Of a stretch of 64,000 nucleotides of DNA, positions 1 through 8,881 are shown one piece after another; within the stretch, counting starts at the first letter, position 1; every line of letters begins with the position of its first letter. Under the pieces are notes generated by a model that worked only from the letters and a program-made list of their open reading frames with translations, made no database searches and had not been told where the DNA came from. The position numbers were made by a program, and so were the translations under genes. The DNA comes from Kingella_B sp963529665. GTDB lineage: Bacteria; Pseudomonadota; Gammaproteobacteria; Burkholderiales; Neisseriaceae. The stretch covers positions 62,001 through 126,000 of the forward strand of contig CAUSAG010000002.1 of NCBI GenBank assembly GCA_963529665.1. The letters are read 5' to 3'.

Positions 1-2
1 GC

Positions 3-323
3 GGCATCGCCATCATCGCCCACCCCATGCGCTACGACCTATCCGCCACCGCGCGGCGCAATCTGTTTGACGAATTTCGCGCATTGGGCGGACGCGGCAT
101 GGAAGTGCACAGCGGCTCATGCAGCCTGAACGACCGCCTGAACTACGCCCAAGCCGCCACCCGCCACGGTTTGCTCGCCAGCGCGGGCAGTGATTTTCAT
201 CGCTCACACGATTACAGCGGCGGCGTGCTCGGCGCTTGCCCCGAATTGCCCAGCATTTGCCAACCCGTTTGGCAATATTTCAAACAGCCGTTCAGGCAGC
301 CTGAAAACCATAAGGCAGCCTGA
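3..323 (+). CDS. PHP-domain phosphoesterase, C-terminal part (RNase AM / TrpH-like)
   Basis: The reading frame is open from the first bases of the window, so the N-terminus lies outside. The visible 106 residues carry the end of a PHP (polymerase and histidinol phosphatase) domain, with GIAIIAHPMRYD and the metal-binding pattern GSDFHR near the end. Family members hydrolyse nucleoside 3',5'-bisphosphates or trim RNA 5' ends using a trinuclear metal site. The last codons (KAA then TGA) are supplied by a kingDUS, and a second DUS lies 20 bp upstream. The family call is good; the exact substrate cannot be chosen from the fragment. Confidence 0.75.
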   Translation, partial: GIAIIAHPMRYDLSATARRNLFDEFRALGGRGMEVHSGSCSLNDRLNYAQAATRHGLLASAGSDFHRSHDYSGGVLGACPELPSICQPVWQYFKQPFRQPENHKAA

Positions 324-564
324 AAACGCCTTCAACCACGCCACCGATGCCCAATTAGCTCATCGCCTGCATTATTTGTTGAGCGAAGCCGATTGCGACG
401 TGCAACGTCTTGACCCCGATTTTGTTTGGCAGAAAATTGTGGAATATTTGTCGCTGCTGAAAAGCGAAGCCGAAGCCCGCCCCGAGCCGCTTGCCGATAA
501 TCTGAAAATCACCAGCAAGGGCTTTGACAACAAACGCTCGTTTCGCCCGAAGATGAAAAAATAA
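190..564 (+). CDS. Short uncharacterised reading frame, start uncertain
   Basis: The first 45 codons overlap the phosphoesterase gene in another frame and are probably not translated. From about position 325 to the TAA at 562 the frame has host-like codon use and a sensible protein: an acidic helical stretch containing LLSEADCDVQRLDP, then a basic tail ending FRPKMKK. No ATG lies at the start of that part; TTG codons at 376 and 379 are the only usual alternatives. It may be a short gene with a rare start, or the tail of a gene whose 5' end was replaced by the DUS at 313-324. I do not recognise the family. Confidence 0.35.
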   Translation: MIFIAHTITAAACSALAPNCPAFANPFGNISNSRSGSLKTIRQPENAFNHATDAQLAHRLHYLLSEADCDVQRLDPDFVWQKIVEYLSLLKSEAEARPEPLADNLKITSKGFDNKRSFRPKMKK

Positions 565-570
565 CGCCAA

Positions 571-644
571 AGGCAGCCTGAAAACGAGCGAAGCGAGTTT
601 CAGCGAAGCTAAAACGTGCATCTGAACCTGTTTTCAGGCTGCCT
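571..644. repeat. Extended DUS hairpin element, copy 1
   Basis: A kingDUS is followed by a conserved filler (GAGCGAAGCGAGTTTCAGCG then AAGCTAAAACG), and the element closes with an inverted kingDUS. It can fold into a long hairpin. Close copies lie at 6217-6290, 33128-33202 and 62957-63031, and a partial one lies inside pepN. It sits between the short frame and pepN and may also act as a terminator. Confidence 0.8.
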
Positions 645-698
645 TTGCTGCATCCATATATAATCCCCCATTTTCAACTTTCCACCCGAAAGCCCACC

Positions 699-3395
699 AT
701 GCCCAACCAAACCCCCAAATACCTAAAAGACTACCAAGCCCCCACCCATCTCATCCCCAAAACCGAGCTGCTGTTTGACATCTACCCCGAGCACACGCAA
801 ATCCAAGCCACGCTGCACATCGTGCCGCAGCAAGGCGCAAGCGATTTAATCCTGCACGGCGATGCCCAACTGCTCGCCGTCCAAATCAACGGCGAAACGC
901 AGCCTGAAAACGCCTACACCCTGCAAAACGACACCCTTACGCTGCACCACACCCCCGCCGCCCCTTTCACGCTCACGCTCACCACCCGCGTAGAACCCCA
1001 GCACAACAAATCCTTTGACGGGCTATACGCCAGCGGCGGCAATCTCTACACCCAATGCGAACCCGAAGGCTTCCGCCGCATCACCTACCACCCCGACCGC
1101 CCAGACGTGATGAGCGTGTTCACCACCGAAATCCGCGCCGACCAAACCGCCTTTCCCGTGCTGCTGTCCAACGGCAATCTTATTGATTCAGGCAGCCTGA
1201 AAAACAACCGCCACTTCGCCATCTGGCACGACCCCTTCGCCAAGCCCAGCTATCTTTTCGCCCTAGTCGCAGGCGATTTAGCCTGCCAGCGCGACCACTA
1301 CACCACCCAAAGCGGCAAGCGTATCAACATCGCCTTCTATACCCGCCACGAAGATGCAGGCAAAGTCGGCTTCGCCATCCAATCGCTGAAAAACGCCATG
1401 CAATGGGACGAACAACGCTTCGGCTTGGAATACGATTTAGACACCTACATGGTCGTTGCCGTGGGCGACTTCAACATGGGCGCAATGGAAAACAAAGGCT
1501 TAAACATTTTCAACACCAAATACGTGCTTGCCGACCCGCACACCGCCACCGATGCCGATTTTGAAGGCGTAGAAAGCGTCATCGCCCACGAATACTTCCA
1601 CAACTGGACAGGCAACCGCGTAACCTGCCGCGACTGGTTTCAACTCTCGCTCAAAGAAGGCTTAACCGTATTCCGCGACCAAGAATTTTCCGCCGACCGC
1701 GCCAGCCGCGCCGTGCGCCGCATAGAAAACGTGCGTCTGCTGCGCACCCACCAATTTGCCGAAGATGCCAGCCCGATGGCACACCCCGTGCGCCCCGCCA
1801 GCTATGTAGAAATGAACAATTTTTACACCATGACCGTGTACGAAAAAGGCGCGGAAGTCGTGCGGATGTACCACACCTTTCTCGGCGAAGCAGGCTTTCA
1901 GCGCGGCATGAAGCTCTATTTTGAACGCCACGACGGACAAGCCGTAACCTGCGACGATTTCCGCGCCGCCATGGCAGATGCCAACGGCGTAGATTTCGCC
2001 CAATTTGCCCTGTGGTACAGCCAAGCAGGCACGCCTGTTTTAGACGTTTCAGGCAGCCTGAAAAGCAGCGGCGAATACGTTTTGCACATCAAGCAAACCA
2101 TTCCGCCCACACCCGATATGGCGGATAAACAGCCGATGATGATGCCGCTGGCGGTTGCCTTTTTTGACGAGAACGGCAACAAAATCCCGTTTAGGCAGCC
2201 TGAAAACGAGCGCAACGAGTTTCGGCGTAGCCAAAACCCCGAACCGCGCAACGAAGCCGTATTAACGCTGAGCCAAGCCGAGCAAGAGTTCCACTTCGCG
2301 CTGCAAACAAGCGGCAACATCACCCCATCGCTGCTGCGCGGCTTTTCCGCCCCCGTGCGCCTGAACTACGCCTACACCGATGCCGAACTCGCCCTATTAC
2401 TCGCGCATGACGACGACCCGTTCGCCCGCTGGGAAGCGGGGCAAACACTGCTGCGCCGCGCCATTTTTGCCAACGAAACCGCGCTGCAAAAACAAGAACC
2501 GCTGCCGCAGCATACCGCGCTGATTGCCGCGCTGCGCAACATTCTCGCCGCCGAAATTGACCCTGCCTTCAAAGCCATGCTGCTGAAACTGCCCGCCGAA
2601 GCCGAGCTATGGAGCGGGCAAAGCAACATCCACCCCCTGCGCATCAGCATGGCGCGCGAAGCCCTTGCCGACGCCATCGCCCAAGCCCTGCACGGCGAAC
2701 TGCTCGCCGCCGCACTCAACGCCCGCGAGCAAGAAAACGCCGACAAGCGCGGCAAAGAAATCGCCGTGTATGAATACAATCCGCGCGATGCGGGACTGCG
2801 CGCCCTGCAATACGCCTGCTTTGATCTCATCCACCGCTTTGACGATAGCATCGCCATTGAGCAAGTATTTGAACATTATGACGAAATCGCCCGCAAAAAC
2901 ATGACCCACGAATGGGGCATCCTAAACGCCATCAACCACAACCCCAGCCCGCTGCGCGACACCCTACTGGCACGCTTTGCCGCCAAATACGACCACGACC
3001 CGTTGGTGATGGACAAATATTTCAGCCTGATTGCCGGCAGCCACCGCCCCGACACGCTCGCGCAAGTGAAAGCCGCCTTGCAGCATCCGCGCTTTGATTT
3101 GGGCAATCCCAACAAAGCCCGTGCGCTTATCGGCGCGTTTACCCGCAACGTGCCGCATTTTCATGCCACTGACGGCTCGGGCTATGCCTTTGTTGCCGAA
3201 AAAATCCGCCTGATTGATGCCTTCAACCCGCAATCCGCCTCAGGCTTGTGCCGCGCGTTCAATCTCACCCCCGATGTTGAGCCGCACCGCCGCGCCCTGA
3301 TCCAACGCGAATTGTTCCAGCTTGCCGCGCTGGATAATTTGTCCAAAGATGTGCGTGAGATTATTGAGAAGATTTTGGGGCAGGTTGGAAAATAA
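699..3395 (+). CDS. pepN: Aminopeptidase N (M1 zinc metallopeptidase)
   Basis: Cytoplasmic enzyme that removes N-terminal residues during peptide turnover. The 898-residue product is slightly longer than the E. coli enzyme (870). It has the M1 exopeptidase motif GAMEN at residues 261-265 and the zinc site HEYFH at 297-301 with the third ligand Glu320. The ATG at 699 is chosen because the protein begins MPNQTPKYLKDYQAPT there; an upstream in-frame start at 645 would add 18 residues of non-conserved, partly DUS-adjacent sequence. Four DUS-derived peptides lie within the gene, including an insertion at residues about 499-513. The gene stands alone and ends before a tandem repeat shared with convergent fixH. 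Confidence 0.96.
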   Translation: MPNQTPKYLKDYQAPTHLIPKTELLFDIYPEHTQIQATLHIVPQQGASDLILHGDAQLLAVQINGETQPENAYTLQNDTLTLHHTPAAPFTLTLTTRVEPQHNKSFDGLYASGGNLYTQCEPEGFRRITYHPDRPDVMSVFTTEIRADQTAFPVLLSNGNLIDSGSLKNNRHFAIWHDPFAKPSYLFALVAGDLACQRDHYTTQSGKRINIAFYTRHEDAGKVGFAIQSLKNAMQWDEQRFGLEYDLDTYMVVAVGDFNMGAMENKGLNIFNTKYVLADPHTATDADFEGVESVIAHEYFHNWTGNRVTCRDWFQLSLKEGLTVFRDQEFSADRASRAVRRIENVRLLRTHQFAEDASPMAHPVRPASYVEMNNFYTMTVYEKGAEVVRMYHTFLGEAGFQRGMKLYFERHDGQAVTCDDFRAAMADANGVDFAQFALWYSQAGTPVLDVSGSLKSSGEYVLHIKQTIPPTPDMADKQPMMMPLAVAFFDENGNKIPFRQPENERNEFRRSQNPEPRNEAVLTLSQAEQEFHFALQTSGNITPSLLRGFSAPVRLNYAYTDAELALLLAHDDDPFARWEAGQTLLRRAIFANETALQKQEPLPQHTALIAALRNILAAEIDPAFKAMLLKLPAEAELWSGQSNIHPLRISMAREALADAIAQALHGELLAAALNAREQENADKRGKEIAVYEYNPRDAGLRALQYACFDLIHRFDDSIAIEQVFEHYDEIARKNMTHEWGILNAINHNPSPLRDTLLARFAAKYDHDPLVMDKYFSLIAGSHRPDTLAQVKAALQHPRFDLGNPNKARALIGAFTRNVPHFHATDGSGYAFVAEKIRLIDAFNPQSASGLCRAFNLTPDVEPHRRALIQRELFQLAALDNLSKDVREIIEKILGQVGK
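2193..2236. repeat. DUS-element insertion inside pepN
   Basis: This stretch repeats the first half of the extended DUS hairpin element (kingDUS plus GAGCGCAACGAGTTTCGGCG). It is translated in frame as RQPENERNEFRRSQNP within the C-terminal half of PepN. The closing inverted DUS is missing. It looks like an in-frame insertion that the protein tolerates. Confidence 0.7.
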
Positions 3396-3403
3396 GCACG
3401 GCA

Positions 3404-3946
3404 CAGCAAAGGCGCGATTTGGCGATGAATAGCAAACCGCGCCTTTTGGCATTTAGGCAGCCTGAAAAAGGGTAATGCGCTGGAAAAAGACAGCCTGAAA
3501 CGGAGTTCAGCGTAATCCAAACGTGAGATGCCGTTTTCAGGCTGCCTTGTCTTGCGATGATTGTGGCAGCCTGAAAAATAATCCCAGCAAAGCGAAGGCA
3601 CGATTTGGCGATAAATACCCAACCACGCCTTTTAGCATTTAGGCAGCCTGAAAAAAGGTAATGCGCTAGAAAAAGGCAGCCTGAAATAAAGTTCAGCGTA
3701 CCCCAAACGCAAGATGTCATTTTCAGGCTGCACTACGATGATTACGGCAGCCTGAAAAATAAGCCCAGCAAAGCGAAGGCACGATTTGGCGATAAATACC
3801 AAACCACGCCTTTTAGCATTTAGGCAGCCTGAAAAAAGGTAATGCGCTAGAAAAAAGCAGCCTGAAACGGAGTACAGCGCAACCCAAACACGATATGCCG
3901 TTTTCAGGCTGCCTTTTGCCTTAATACGGTTTTCAGGCTCCCCTAC
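3404..3946. repeat. Three tandem copies of a 181-bp repeat
   Basis: Units begin at 3404, 3585 and 3766, exactly 181 bp apart, each at CAGCAAAG(C/G). Each unit contains a conserved block (GGCACGATTTGGCGATAAAT), two kingDUS in one orientation, a filler resembling the extended DUS hairpin, and an inverted kingDUS. A degenerate fourth start is visible near 3957-3984. The array fills the gap between convergent pepN and fixH and holds no credible gene. Confidence 0.88.
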
Positions 3947-4090
3947 TCAGGCTGCCCTACAATGATTACAGCAGCCTGAAAAACCAAAAACCGTTCAGCA
4001 TTTCACCAAACGGTCTCTCATCTGCTCAATAGCCATTTCAGGCTGCCTTTACACACGCCTTACCCCATTCACCCCCCCATTATCACCACC

Positions 4091-4651
4091 CTACTGCCCC
4101 ACTCCACTCGCGCCCATCTCATCAAACTTCGGCGCAAGCATGGCAGCGTTGCCCATTTTCGGCTGCCATTTGCTTTCCACGCGCCATTTGCCTTGGGTGT
4201 CTTCCAGCCGCAAATACCAATGCACCGCAGGCGGCAGCGCGTTGAAGCTGGCAATGTATTCAGTTTTGTCGCCCATCATCGGCACATTGCTGGCTTTAAG
4301 CGGCACGGTTTGGTCATAGGCTTTTTTGGCGGGGTGCAACAGCAAAAGCTGCATCGGCGCGTTTTTGTCAAAATCGCCGCTGATCAACACTTTGGCAGCC
4401 GTGCCATCGTTGTTAAACAACACTTGCGCTTGGATATGGCGCTTGGCGGCAGCTTCATCGCGCTCAATCTGCATATTGATGTATTTGCCTTCTTTGTAGT
4501 AATCATCCGTAACCATTTCATCGGCGTGGGTTTTGGCAAGGTAAAAGGTGTAAAACCCTGCCACGACTACGGCGGCGGGCCCGCTCATCAATATCCACGG
4601 CCAGCGGTGTTTGTACCACGGAGCGGGCTTGGGGTTAGGCTGTGTGCTCAT
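4091..4651 (-). CDS. fixH: FixH family cbb3 oxidase assembly protein
   Basis: A 186-residue protein with a short cytoplasmic N-terminus, one membrane segment at about residues 17-39 and a periplasmic domain, as in FixH/CcoH. The start MSTQPNPKPAPWYKHRWPW and the segment DDYYKEGKYINMQ just after the membrane helix are typical of the family. FixH proteins help assemble or stabilise cbb3-type cytochrome c oxidase, probably with copper delivery to CcoN. The gene begins 1 base after the ccoG stop codon, so the two are surely co-transcribed. The oxidase subunit genes themselves are not in the window. Confidence 0.85.
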   Translation of the reverse strand: MSTQPNPKPAPWYKHRWPWILMSGPAAVVVAGFYTFYLAKTHADEMVTDDYYKEGKYINMQIERDEAAAKRHIQAQVLFNNDGTAAKVLISGDFDKNAPMQLLLLHPAKKAYDQTVPLKASNVPMMGDKTEYIASFNALPPAVHWYLRLEDTQGKWRVESKWQPKMGNAAMLAPKFDEMGASGVGQ

Positions 4652-4652
4652 G

Positions 4653-6116
4653 TTATTCTCCGATAAAGATGGATTTTTCTTGCAGCTCGCGCGCTTCGTT
4701 TTCAGGCTGCCCTTCTACGCGGTATTTGAAGGTGAACTGGATGGGGTGGCTGCCTTTTTCGGCGTATTCGGGCTGGGTGGCAACTTGCACGGGCACGGTG
4801 ATGATGTCGCCGCCTTTCACGCTGATGCCGTTTTCAGGCAGCCCTGTGAGACGGATGTCTTCCAACCCCGACACGCTGGCTTGGATGATTTGCGTTTGTT
4901 CGCTGGCGTTGCTGATGCTCAGGTTGTAGGTGTTTTCCAGCAAGCCTTGTTTGTTTTCGCGCACCATCACACCGCGGTCTTTAATCACATCAATTTGAAT
5001 AGTGGCACGCGTCGCCAGCCCAACCAACAGCCCAACCACCGCCACCAACAACATCACGCCATAGCCCACCACTTTCGGGCGCAACAGCCGTTTTTTCACA
5101 TCGGCATCGGTGTATTCATGTTTGAGCACGGCTTCGGTGGTATAGCGAATCAAGCCGCGCGGATAGCCCATTTTGTCCATCACTTCATCGCAAGCATCAA
5201 TACACGCCGCGCAGCCAATGCACTGATATTGCAAGCCATCGCGAATATCAATGCCCGTGGGGCAAACTTGCACGCACATCGTGCAGTTAATGCAATCGCC
5301 CAGCTGGGTTTCTTCCTTGCTGGCGGTTTTTTTGCGCGCGCCGCGTGGTTCGCCGCGTTCGGTGTCGTAGGAAATCACCAGCGTATCGTGGTCAAACATC
5401 GCGCTTTGGAAACGCGCATAGGGACACATATGTAAGCACACTTTTTCGCGCAAAATATGCCCAAACAGCCATGTTACAAAACCATAAAAAACCGCCGTGC
5501 CCAAGGCGATGCTGCCTGCTGTGCCCGTAAAAATGGCGGGCACGAATTGGCGAATCGGCACAAACCAGCCTGAAAACGTGATGCCCGTCCAGCCTGCAAC
5601 GATGAAAATAATCAAATATTTCAGCGCTTTGATGCGGATTTTGCGCAAGTTCCACGGCTCTTTGTCTAGTTTCAAGCGCTTGTTGCGATCGCCTTCAACA
5701 AAATGGTCTATCCACAGCATGATTTCGGTATAAACCGTTTGCGGGCAAGAATAGCCGCACCAAATGCGCCCTGCGATGGTGGTCCACCAAAACAGCCCAA
5801 AGGCGGAAACAATCATTAAACCTGCCAAATAAAGCATATCAGCAGGTTCTAGCACCATGCTGAACACATAAAAATGGCGTTCTTCAATATTGAACAACAC
5901 GGCTTGCCGCCCGTGCCACATTATCCACGGCATCACATAGAAAAAAAGCTGGGTGGCAACAATCATAAACACGCGCAAATTGGCAAATTTGCCGATGGCG
6001 CGTTTGGGGTGGATGCGTTTGTTGCTGTGAAATTGGATGACTTGCTCTTTAACAGTGGGTTTGGCTTTGGGCGCGGGTTTGGGGCTTTCAGGCTGCCCTT
6101 GCAAATTAGCTGGCAT
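4653..6116 (-). CDS. ccoG: Cytochrome c oxidase accessory protein CcoG (FixG/RdxA)
   Basis: A 487-residue polytopic inner-membrane ferredoxin-like protein needed for cbb3 oxidase maturation, thought to handle copper reduction. Two 4Fe-4S motifs are visible in the middle (CINCTMCVQVCP from about residue 275 and CIGCAACIDAC about 25 residues later). Further paired cysteines occur in CGYSCPQ and CLHMCPY. About five membrane segments flank them, and the C-terminal third is a periplasmic immunoglobulin-like domain. The length fits the family. It is the first gene of a two-gene operon with fixH, and a TATAAT box lies about 46 bp upstream of its start. Its last residues overlap a DUS (EGQPENEA). Confidence 0.95.
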   Translation of the reverse strand: MPANLQGQPESPKPAPKAKPTVKEQVIQFHSNKRIHPKRAIGKFANLRVFMIVATQLFFYVMPWIMWHGRQAVLFNIEERHFYVFSMVLEPADMLYLAGLMIVSAFGLFWWTTIAGRIWCGYSCPQTVYTEIMLWIDHFVEGDRNKRLKLDKEPWNLRKIRIKALKYLIIFIVAGWTGITFSGWFVPIRQFVPAIFTGTAGSIALGTAVFYGFVTWLFGHILREKVCLHMCPYARFQSAMFDHDTLVISYDTERGEPRGARKKTASKEETQLGDCINCTMCVQVCPTGIDIRDGLQYQCIGCAACIDACDEVMDKMGYPRGLIRYTTEAVLKHEYTDADVKKRLLRPKVVGYGVMLLVAVVGLLVGLATRATIQIDVIKDRGVMVRENKQGLLENTYNLSISNASEQTQIIQASVSGLEDIRLTGLPENGISVKGGDIITVPVQVATQPEYAEKGSHPIQFTFKYRVEGQPENEARELQEKSIFIGE

Positions 6117-6161
6117 GGTGTGTTTCCTTTTGGCTGTTTTTGGTTTTGTTTGATTTTATTG

Positions 6162-6167
6162 ATTATA
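6162..6167 (-). promoter_or_regulatory. Candidate -10 box of the ccoG-fixH operon
   Basis: TATAAT on the minus strand, about 46 bp upstream of the ccoG ATG. No good -35 hexamer is seen at 16-18 bp, which would suit an activator-dependent promoter. Oxygen control by FNR would be usual for this operon, but no full FNR site is visible. Confidence 0.45.
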
Positions 6168-6216
6168 CGAGTAAACGTGATTGATGGGGTTTGCGGGGGG
6201 AATAGCTTTTAACAAA

Positions 6217-6290
6217 AGACAGCCTGAAAACAAGCGCAGCGAGTTTCAGCGAAGCTAAAACGCGCATCTGAACTTGTTTTCAGGCTGCCT
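6217..6290. repeat. Extended DUS hairpin element, copy 2
   Basis: This is nearly the same as copy 1 at 571-644, but the first DUS has one mismatch (AGACAGCCTGAA). Filler and closing inverted kingDUS are conserved. It lies between the ccoG promoter region and the 3' end of htpX. Confidence 0.8.
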
Positions 6291-6387
6291 TGGGCGGACA
6301 ACGGCTGCTTTGCGCCAAGCGTGAATGCTTTTCAAGCTACCTATCGGTTGTTCCCAATAGGCAGCCTGAAAGTTTAATGCGCGGGGT

Positions 6388-7236
6388 TTACATCATTTTC
6401 AGCCGTGCTATGCGGTTGTCTAGGCTGGGGTGAGTGCTGAGCATAGAATCTTTGGCTTCGCTGGCGATGCCCATGGCGGTCATGTCTTTGGGCAGGTCGC
6501 TGGTGTGTCCTTTTAGGCGCTGCAAGGCGGCAATCATTTTGGGCGCGCCGACTAATTTGGCTGCGCCTGCATCGGCGCGGTATTCGCGTTGGCGGCTAAA
6601 CCACATCACGATGATGCTCGCCAAAAAGCCGAACAGTAGCTGCAACACAAAGTTCACCAGCATATAAATGCCGTTACTGCTGGATTCGTTTTCACCACGC
6701 CCTTGCGCCACCACGTTGGCGATGATGCGGGCAAAAAACACCACAAATGTGTTCACCACGCCTTGAATCAGGGTGAGCGTTACCATATCGCCGTTGCCAA
6801 CGTGTGCCATTTCGTGTGCCAACACGGCTTCCACTTCGTCGCGCGTCATGCTGTTGAGCAAGCCTGTGGATACGGCAACCAGCGAGCTGTTGCGGGTTGC
6901 GCCTGTGGCAAAGGCGTTGGGCTCAGGCGATTGGTAGATGGCGACTTCGGGAGTTTTCAAGTTCCATTGGTGGGCTTGGTTTTGCACGGTTTGCAGCAGC
7001 CATGCTTCGGTTTCGTTGCTGGGTGTGGTGATGACTTGCGCGCCAACGGAATGCTTGGCGATGGTTTTAGACAACAGCAGCGAGATGATGGAGCCTGTGA
7101 AGCCGACTACGGCGGCGTAGGCGAGCATTTGTCCCATGTTGCCGCTGCGTGAATTGATGCCCAGCAGGCTCAATACGATGCTGATAACGAGGATAACGGC
7201 GAAGTTGGTAGCAAGAAAAAGGGCGATGCGCTTCAT
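6388..7236 (-). CDS. htpX: Protease HtpX (M48 membrane zinc metalloprotease)
   Basis: Inner-membrane protease that degrades misfolded membrane proteins alongside FtsH. The 282-residue product has two N-terminal membrane helices (about residues 5-25 and 35-55), the zinc motif HEMAH at 141-145, and two further hydrophobic stretches (about 155-175 and 190-210). The ending DNRIARLKMM is typical of the family. The length is close to E. coli HtpX (293). The gene appears monocistronic. The region just upstream holds a fused palindromic DUS at 7254-7269 and no clear sigma-32 promoter. Confidence 0.95.
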   Translation of the reverse strand: MKRIALFLATNFAVILVISIVLSLLGINSRSGNMGQMLAYAAVVGFTGSIISLLLSKTIAKHSVGAQVITTPSNETEAWLLQTVQNQAHQWNLKTPEVAIYQSPEPNAFATGATRNSSLVAVSTGLLNSMTRDEVEAVLAHEMAHVGNGDMVTLTLIQGVVNTFVVFFARIIANVVAQGRGENESSSNGIYMLVNFVLQLLFGFLASIIVMWFSRQREYRADAGAAKLVGAPKMIAALQRLKGHTSDLPKDMTAMGIASEAKDSMLSTHPSLDNRIARLKMM

Positions 7237-7253
7237 GTGTGTTCCTTATGGTT

Positions 7254-7269
7254 TTCAGGCTGCCTGAAA
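7254..7269. repeat. Fused back-to-back DUS palindrome upstream of htpX
   Basis: TTTTCAGGCTGCCTGAAA joins two inverted uptake sequences without a loop, giving a near-perfect palindrome that also spells AGGCTGCCTGAA, the Simonsiella-type dialect. Similar fusions lie at 7504-7519, 17785-17804, 49179-49198 and 50332-50350. Confidence 0.75.
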
Positions 7270-7506
7270 TCGGCGGCTGTTTTTTGGGGGGTGGGGAAAG
7301 GGGTGGATAGTAATGGATGTGTGGCACGATTCAAAGTGGGGGCTTTGAAAAACTATGCAAAGGGCGCGATGCAAATGGGCGATGTGAACGGCGGTTATTG
7401 GCGTGAAAACGGCGCGGCGTGGCGGGCAACGGGCGCAATATTCGGCAGCCTGAAAACGTTTAAACCGATCGGCGCAAATCCGCGCGGTTCTTAGGCTGGG
7501 CGGTTT

Positions 7507-8781
7507 TCAGGCTGCCTGAAAGGTGGCTAATAATTCGCTGTGCAACATCGCGCCTTGCAGGCTGCTATCGGAGCGGATGTTGGCGATGGCGATGCAGTGG
7601 TTTTGCTCGTCGGCGATGATTGCCCACACATGGCGCAGGGCGGGCGGAATGTTGCATTCTTGCAGCAGTTGGAATACATTTTTGCGTCCTTTTGGCATGG
7701 CGATGCTGTCGTGTTTGTTGGCGGTGCGTAGGCAGCCTGAAAGCGTGTGCACGGGGGGCGTTTCAGGCTGCCATGTTAAGCCTGCTTGCTCGGCGATGGT
7801 TTTCAGGCTGCCTTTTTGCGGCTGCTGCCATGCTAATTGGGCGAACAGCGCATTGGGCAGGGGAAACAGGGTTTGGCGATGCAACAGGGCTTTGCCGCGC
7901 GGCAGTTGCCATGTGGCGCTGTGGGCGGCTTCATCCAGCACGCGGGTGAAATCGGCAAGGCTGCGTTTGCTGGGCGTGCCCAGCGCGTGAACATGGGCGA
8001 AGTGGTGCAGCATTTGGCGACGGCGCAGCGGGCTGAGCTGTTGCCACGCGGGGCGGGAGAATTGCTGGGTTTGCGCGTGGATGCGTTGCCAATCTTCGGC
8101 GATGATTTCGTTTAACAAGGCGTATTCGTCTTGCAAGGTGGCGATGGTGCTTTGCAGATGGGCGCGGGCATGGGGCAGCCTGAAAACGAGTTGTGGCAGC
8201 ATTTCTTGGCGCACCCAATTGCGCAGCAGGCTGGGGTCTTGGTTGCTGCTGTCGTTTACATATTCCAAATCGTGGGCGGCGGCGTAGGCTTCAATTTCGG
8301 CGCGGCTATAGTTCAGCAGCGGGCGCAACAGGGTTTTGCCTTGCCATACGCGGCTAGCGGGCATGGCGGATAAGGCGCGGATGCCGCCACCGCGCAGGGC
8401 AGCAAGCAAAAAGGTTTCTTGTTGGTCGTCTTGATGATGCGCCAGCGCGATGGCATCGCAATCTTGCTCGGCGAACACGGCATAGCGGACAGCGCGGGCG
8501 GCGGCTTCAATGCCCTGCCCTTTCGGGTTAATGCGCACGCGCTCGGCAACAAAGGGAACATTTAGCTCGGCGCAGAGATCGCGGCAAAATGCCAGCCATT
8601 GGTCGGCATCGGGGTTTAAGCCGTGGTGCACATGAACGGCGGACAGCGTAAACGGATAACTGGCGCGCAGACTGGCTAGCAGATGCAGCAGCACAATGGA
8701 ATCCACGCCGCCGCTTAATGCAAGGCAGATGCGTTGATGCGCGGGGATTTGGGGAGCGATGGCTTGGGGCGAAAGGGGCAT
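7507..8781 (-). CDS. tilS: tRNA(Ile)-lysidine synthetase
   Basis: An essential enzyme that attaches lysine to C34 of the tRNA-Ile CAU anticodon, switching it from Met to Ile. The ATP-pyrophosphatase loop SGGVDS is at residues 23-28 of the 424-residue product, followed by the family segment AVHVHHGLNPDAD. The start at 8781 is chosen because the protein then begins MPLSPQAIAPQIPAHQRICL; the frame is open further upstream only through DUS-derived codons. Several DUS-encoded peptides (VFRLPHARAH, KGSLKTIAE, GCLRTANKH) lie in the less conserved C-terminal half. The stop codon lies within a fused DUS. Confidence 0.93.
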   Translation of the reverse strand: MPLSPQAIAPQIPAHQRICLALSGGVDSIVLLHLLASLRASYPFTLSAVHVHHGLNPDADQWLAFCRDLCAELNVPFVAERVRINPKGQGIEAAARAVRYAVFAEQDCDAIALAHHQDDQQETFLLAALRGGGIRALSAMPASRVWQGKTLLRPLLNYSRAEIEAYAAAHDLEYVNDSSNQDPSLLRNWVRQEMLPQLVFRLPHARAHLQSTIATLQDEYALLNEIIAEDWQRIHAQTQQFSRPAWQQLSPLRRRQMLHHFAHVHALGTPSKRSLADFTRVLDEAAHSATWQLPRGKALLHRQTLFPLPNALFAQLAWQQPQKGSLKTIAEQAGLTWQPETPPVHTLSGCLRTANKHDSIAMPKGRKNVFQLLQECNIPPALRHVWAIIADEQNHCIAIANIRSDSSLQGAMLHSELLATFQAA

Positions 8782-8881
8782 GGTTGGCAATAAAAAAGTG
8801 GGTTCAAAGGCAGCCTGAAAGCCGATGGCTTCAACGGAGTTAAAACGCTGTTTGGCATGGCGGCAACGGTGCACTTAACTT

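Noticed and set aside
4611..5435. Open frame of 274 codons on the plus strand
   Set aside because: It lies opposite ccoG, is rich in His/Phe/Gln as expected for an antisense frame, and has no homology pattern.
7237..7494. 85-codon open frame upstream of htpX
   Set aside because: It starts in a fused DUS, has odd composition and no ribosome binding site; the gap more likely holds the htpX promoter.
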